Source of the DNA: Cyclobacteriaceae bacterium
Lineage (GTDB): Bacteria; Bacteroidota; Bacteroidia; Cytophagales; Cyclobacteriaceae
Assembly: GCA_022841475.1 (NCBI GenBank)
Contig: JALHRJ010000010.1
Location: 40,226 to 104,225 of the forward strand
Reading direction: 5' to 3'
Length of the DNA: 64,000 nt
Shown: one piece after another, positions 61,834 through 64,000 of the stretch
How positions within the stretch are numbered: the first letter of the stretch is position 1
How the letters are laid out: every line of letters begins with the position of its first letter
Notes under the pieces: generated by a model
Databases searched by the model: none
What the model was told of the DNA's origin: nothing
What the model saw: only the letters and a program-made list of their open reading frames with translations
Translations under genes and position numbers: made by a program

Positions 61834-63456
61834 ATGGAGCCATCTGACACAATCGAAAATTCCCCGACCCCGAGTCGCTGGAAAATCGTATTAAGAAACA
61901 CCGCCTATATTCTGGCTGCTCTATTTATTTTTCTTTTTACATTAGATCTGATGATTGCTTCGTTGCAACATCTCGGCAAAGACGCTGCTGATATCATCAT
62001 CCTCGCTACATCAAATCCTTTTACCGGCCTTTTTATAGGACTACTCGTAACAGCACTTATGCAAAGCAGCTCGGCTACCACCGCTATGGCCGTTGCTCTG
62101 GTAGCTTCCGGGTCAATCACCCTGGAAGGTGCCGTACCGATTATCATGGGTGCAAATGTTGGTACAACTATTACCAGCACGATCGTGTCGCTAGGGTTCA
62201 TTACCAAGAAAAAGGAATTCAGAAGAGCCGTTACCATCGGTACCTATCACGATTTCTTTAATATTCTTACCGTGATCATACTCTTTCCGCTGGAGTATTA
62301 TTTCGGATTATTATCAGGACTTGCCCAATACATTGCTACCAGTTTTTTTAACGAACCACTCGGAGTTATCCAAAGTAATTTTTCGTTACTAGGCTCGGGT
62401 CTCAATCCAATTATCAATGCCATTGTAAACTTTATTGACAACGGATTCATTCTGGCTATTTTATCAATCGGATTATTATTCGGCTCGATACTATTCTTTA
62501 GAAAGGTATTATCACAAACATTAGGTTTTGGGTCACAAGATCGATTTCAGCAATTCTTCTTTAAGAATGCATGGAAATCTTTCGGCTGGGGATTGCTCAC
62601 TACAGCTGCAATCCGTTCCAGCACAGTAACTACATCGTTGGTGGTGCCTCTGGTTGCAAAAAAAGTAGTTCGATTAAAATCTGCCCTGCCATTCATTTTA
62701 GGAGCCAATATGGGCACGACCATTACTGCTTTTATTGCGGCCATGTTCAATTCAAATGCAGCTATTAGTATAGCGATTGCGCACTTCCTATTCAATGCAA
62801 TTGGAGTACTTATCTTTTTTCCGATCCCCTATGTAAAAGAATTACCCGTTTTTCTTGCCAATGGTCTTGGGCAACTAACCTTACGGTATCGGCTAGCAGG
62901 GTTTCTATACCTTTTGCTGATGTTCTTTTTTATTCCGTTTTCACTGATCTATTTTAATAAAGATGCCGTGAAAGTGCAGGAGCTTACCTACCGGTTTCAA
63001 AATATGATCACCGGGGAAACAAATTCATATAAACTGGTTGTGAAAACCTATTACAATCAGCCGTTGAGTAACTGGATGATTTATGATCATGCCAGCGAAA
63101 CGCAGTTGGATCCCGCAAAGATTCTTTCTGTTTACAGAAGAAAAAATATCTTAATTATTAACAACGAATTATTTGAATTGAATAAGTCAGGTTTTTGTCG
63201 TGATGGGGAAGACGAGTTTGGTAAATACCAAAATTGTATCATCGAAGTGCTTCCGAAACTTGACTTAACTTCCATGCTATCAGTTGATTCAATTTATGTG
63301 TTTGAAAAACAATGGTATCAACCAGCTCGGGTAGATTCTACCATTACTCGGCTTTTCATAAGTGCTTCCCTTAACTTGCTTGTTAAAAAGGAAAAACTGA
63401 GCAAGCAGGGTGCGATAATCACCCAGGAGGAACTTTTCGAAGTAAAAAAGAAATAA
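61834..63456 (+). CDS. Na/Pi cotransporter family protein (NptA/PhoU-domain-less type)
   Basis: A 540-aa membrane protein with two inverted Na/Pi repeats. Repeat 1 has TALMQSSSATTAMAVALVAS and PIIMGANVGTTITSTIVSLG; repeat 2 has TTAAIRSSTVTTSLVVPLVA and LPFILGANMGTTITAFIAAM. These QSSS/GANxGTT pairs are the SLC34/NptA signature. The C-terminal about 150 residues (from LSVYRRKN) form a soluble domain that is not the usual PhoU region and may be periplasmic or cytosolic. It probably couples phosphate or another anion uptake to sodium. Single gene, 74 bp after the amidohydrolase. Confidence 0.9.
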   Translation: MEPSDTIENSPTPSRWKIVLRNTAYILAALFIFLFTLDLMIASLQHLGKDAADIIILATSNPFTGLFIGLLVTALMQSSSATTAMAVALVASGSITLEGAVPIIMGANVGTTITSTIVSLGFITKKKEFRRAVTIGTYHDFFNILTVIILFPLEYYFGLLSGLAQYIATSFFNEPLGVIQSNFSLLGSGLNPIINAIVNFIDNGFILAILSIGLLFGSILFFRKVLSQTLGFGSQDRFQQFFFKNAWKSFGWGLLTTAAIRSSTVTTSLVVPLVAKKVVRLKSALPFILGANMGTTITAFIAAMFNSNAAISIAIAHFLFNAIGVLIFFPIPYVKELPVFLANGLGQLTLRYRLAGFLYLLLMFFFIPFSLIYFNKDAVKVQELTYRFQNMITGETNSYKLVVKTYYNQPLSNWMIYDHASETQLDPAKILSVYRRKNILIINNELFELNKSGFCRDGEDEFGKYQNCIIEVLPKLDLTSMLSVDSIYVFEKQWYQPARVDSTITRLFISASLNLLVKKEKLSKQGAIITQEELFEVKKK

Positions 63457-63514
63457 ATACTAAAGGCTAAGGTTTCTGCTGAAAACGCAAATTGAGTATA
63501 TTGCATAGTATCCT

Positions 63515-63880
63515 ATGGAAGGTATTAAAGACACCATATTTAAATTTTTACGGCTAGATAATTTAATCGATAACCTCTCGGGCTACGTAGAAGCCCGGAT
63601 CGAGTTATTGAAAATTGAAATACGTGAAGACGTAGCCAAAGTAGTCGCCCGAGGACTCATGGTAACTGCCATTTTGTTCCTCGCTCTTATATTCCTTCTT
63701 TTTTTTAGTGTGGGGTTAGCGCATTTTCTAAATTCATTCTTTGAGCAACCCTATATTGGCTATTGGATCGTATCCGGCATCTATGGAGTTCCTTGCCTTA
63801 TCTTTGTATTGTTCAGAAAAAAAATAGGTCATTCGATTGAGCGGCACATGATGGACCTGATCAAACGTAAAGGAAAGTAA
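63515..63880 (+). CDS. phage holin superfamily / holin-X-like membrane protein
   Basis: A 121-aa protein with an amphipathic N-terminal region (LDNLIDNLSGYVEARIELLK) and two TM helices (LMVTAILFLALIFLLFFSVG and YIGYWIVSGIYGVPCLIFVL), ending in a basic tail. It matches the family annotated as actinobacterial holin-X-like or DUF1469-type proteins, which in chromosomes are not phage lysis genes and are often followed by a small YqjK/DUF3618-like gene. Function unknown, probably envelope related. The next gene starts 2 bp on. Confidence 0.8.
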   Translation: MEGIKDTIFKFLRLDNLIDNLSGYVEARIELLKIEIREDVAKVVARGLMVTAILFLALIFLLFFSVGLAHFLNSFFEQPYIGYWIVSGIYGVPCLIFVLFRKKIGHSIERHMMDLIKRKGK

Positions 63881-63882
63881 CC

Positions 63883-64000
63883 ATGGAATTATTGGAAACT
63901 CAGGATCCGGATAAGAAAAGACTTATTGAAACGTCTGAGCGGCATAAACATGAGCTTCAAAAGGAAGTGAAGGCGATGTCTGATAAAACAGAACAGGTAG
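63883..64000 (+). CDS. start of an unrecognised gene, cut by the window end
   Basis: An ATG 2 bp after the holin-like gene opens a frame of 39 codons to the window edge (MELLETQDPDKKRLIETSER and on, highly charged, Lys/Glu rich, helix-forming). In genomes with this holin-like family the following gene is often a small charged coiled-coil protein, which this resembles, but the fragment is too short to name. Confidence 0.6.
   Translation, partial: MELLETQDPDKKRLIETSERHKHELQKEVKAMSDKTEQV

Noticed and set aside
63515..63880. Phage lysis holin or prophage remnant
   Set aside because: No other phage genes nearby; this family is common in chromosomes outside prophages.

Overview
The window looks like a chromosomal segment of a Bacteroidota bacterium, most likely of the order Cytophagales. 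This rests on lineage-typical proteins: CarboxypepD_reg/SusC-type N-terminal domains ending in SEVVVTGY, an ECF sigma factor with an overlapping membrane anti-sigma-like gene, a DUF4834 protein, a CarB without its regulatory domain, and a 1116-residue SecA lacking the C-terminal zinc motif. Several gene leaders also carry TAnnTTTG-type -7 promoter elements, the Bacteroidota housekeeping consensus, and Shine-Dalgarno sequences are rare. I see no tRNA, rRNA, CRISPR array, insertion sequence or phage. No stretch over 300 bases lacks a gene; the longest gaps are about 190 bp (5131-5323) and 135 bp (48177-48311).

Layout. 1-3.1 kb (minus): three surface-glycan genes, namely an FkbM-like methyltransferase cut by the window edge, a GT2 glycosyltransferase and a GT2-GT9 fusion. 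3.2-7.2 kb: a von Willebrand surface protein (minus) divergent from a sigma/anti-sigma pair (plus); the VWA and anti-sigma-like proteins carry the same CarboxypepD_reg domain. 7.3-8.8 kb: an amino-acid permease. 8.8-12.2 kb (minus): a degenerate Rieske-like lipoprotein, 3-hydroxyacyl-CoA dehydrogenase, a DegT aminotransferase and pheS.

12.2-40.9 kb (minus) is one large surface-polysaccharide locus with its chain-length regulator (wzz-like) divergent at 40957. It holds two different lipid-carrier initiating transferases, three Wzy/WaaL-type polytopic proteins, a Wzx flippase, three GT-B glycosyltransferases, two asparagine-synthase homologues, a SAM methyltransferase, an LpxD-like acyltransferase, an unrecognised two-domain protein, dTDP-sugar genes (rfbA, rfbB, rfbC without rfbD) and a UDP-uronic-acid set (a 6-dehydrogenase, WlbA, WlbB, WlbC, GalE and a UDP-uronate 4-epimerase). 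Together these predict a heteropolysaccharide with a 6-deoxyhexose and a 2,3-diacetamido-uronic acid; the asparagine synthases may turn uronic acids into uronamides.

41.8-46.5 kb (plus): a cytochrome c maturation cluster, ccmB-ccmC-ccmD-like-ccmE-ccmF. Its CcmE has a CxxxY motif in place of the usual HxxxY and no ccmH is present, the signature of the variant System I*. 46.5-64 kb: a GMC oxidoreductase (minus), then plus-strand housekeeping genes: carB, DUF4834, a caspase-TPR protein, dapF, secA (with a structured leader), a SPOR lipoprotein, galT with an L-arabinokinase-like GHMP kinase, an M20 amidohydrolase, an Na/Pi symporter, a holin-X-like membrane protein and the start of one further gene.
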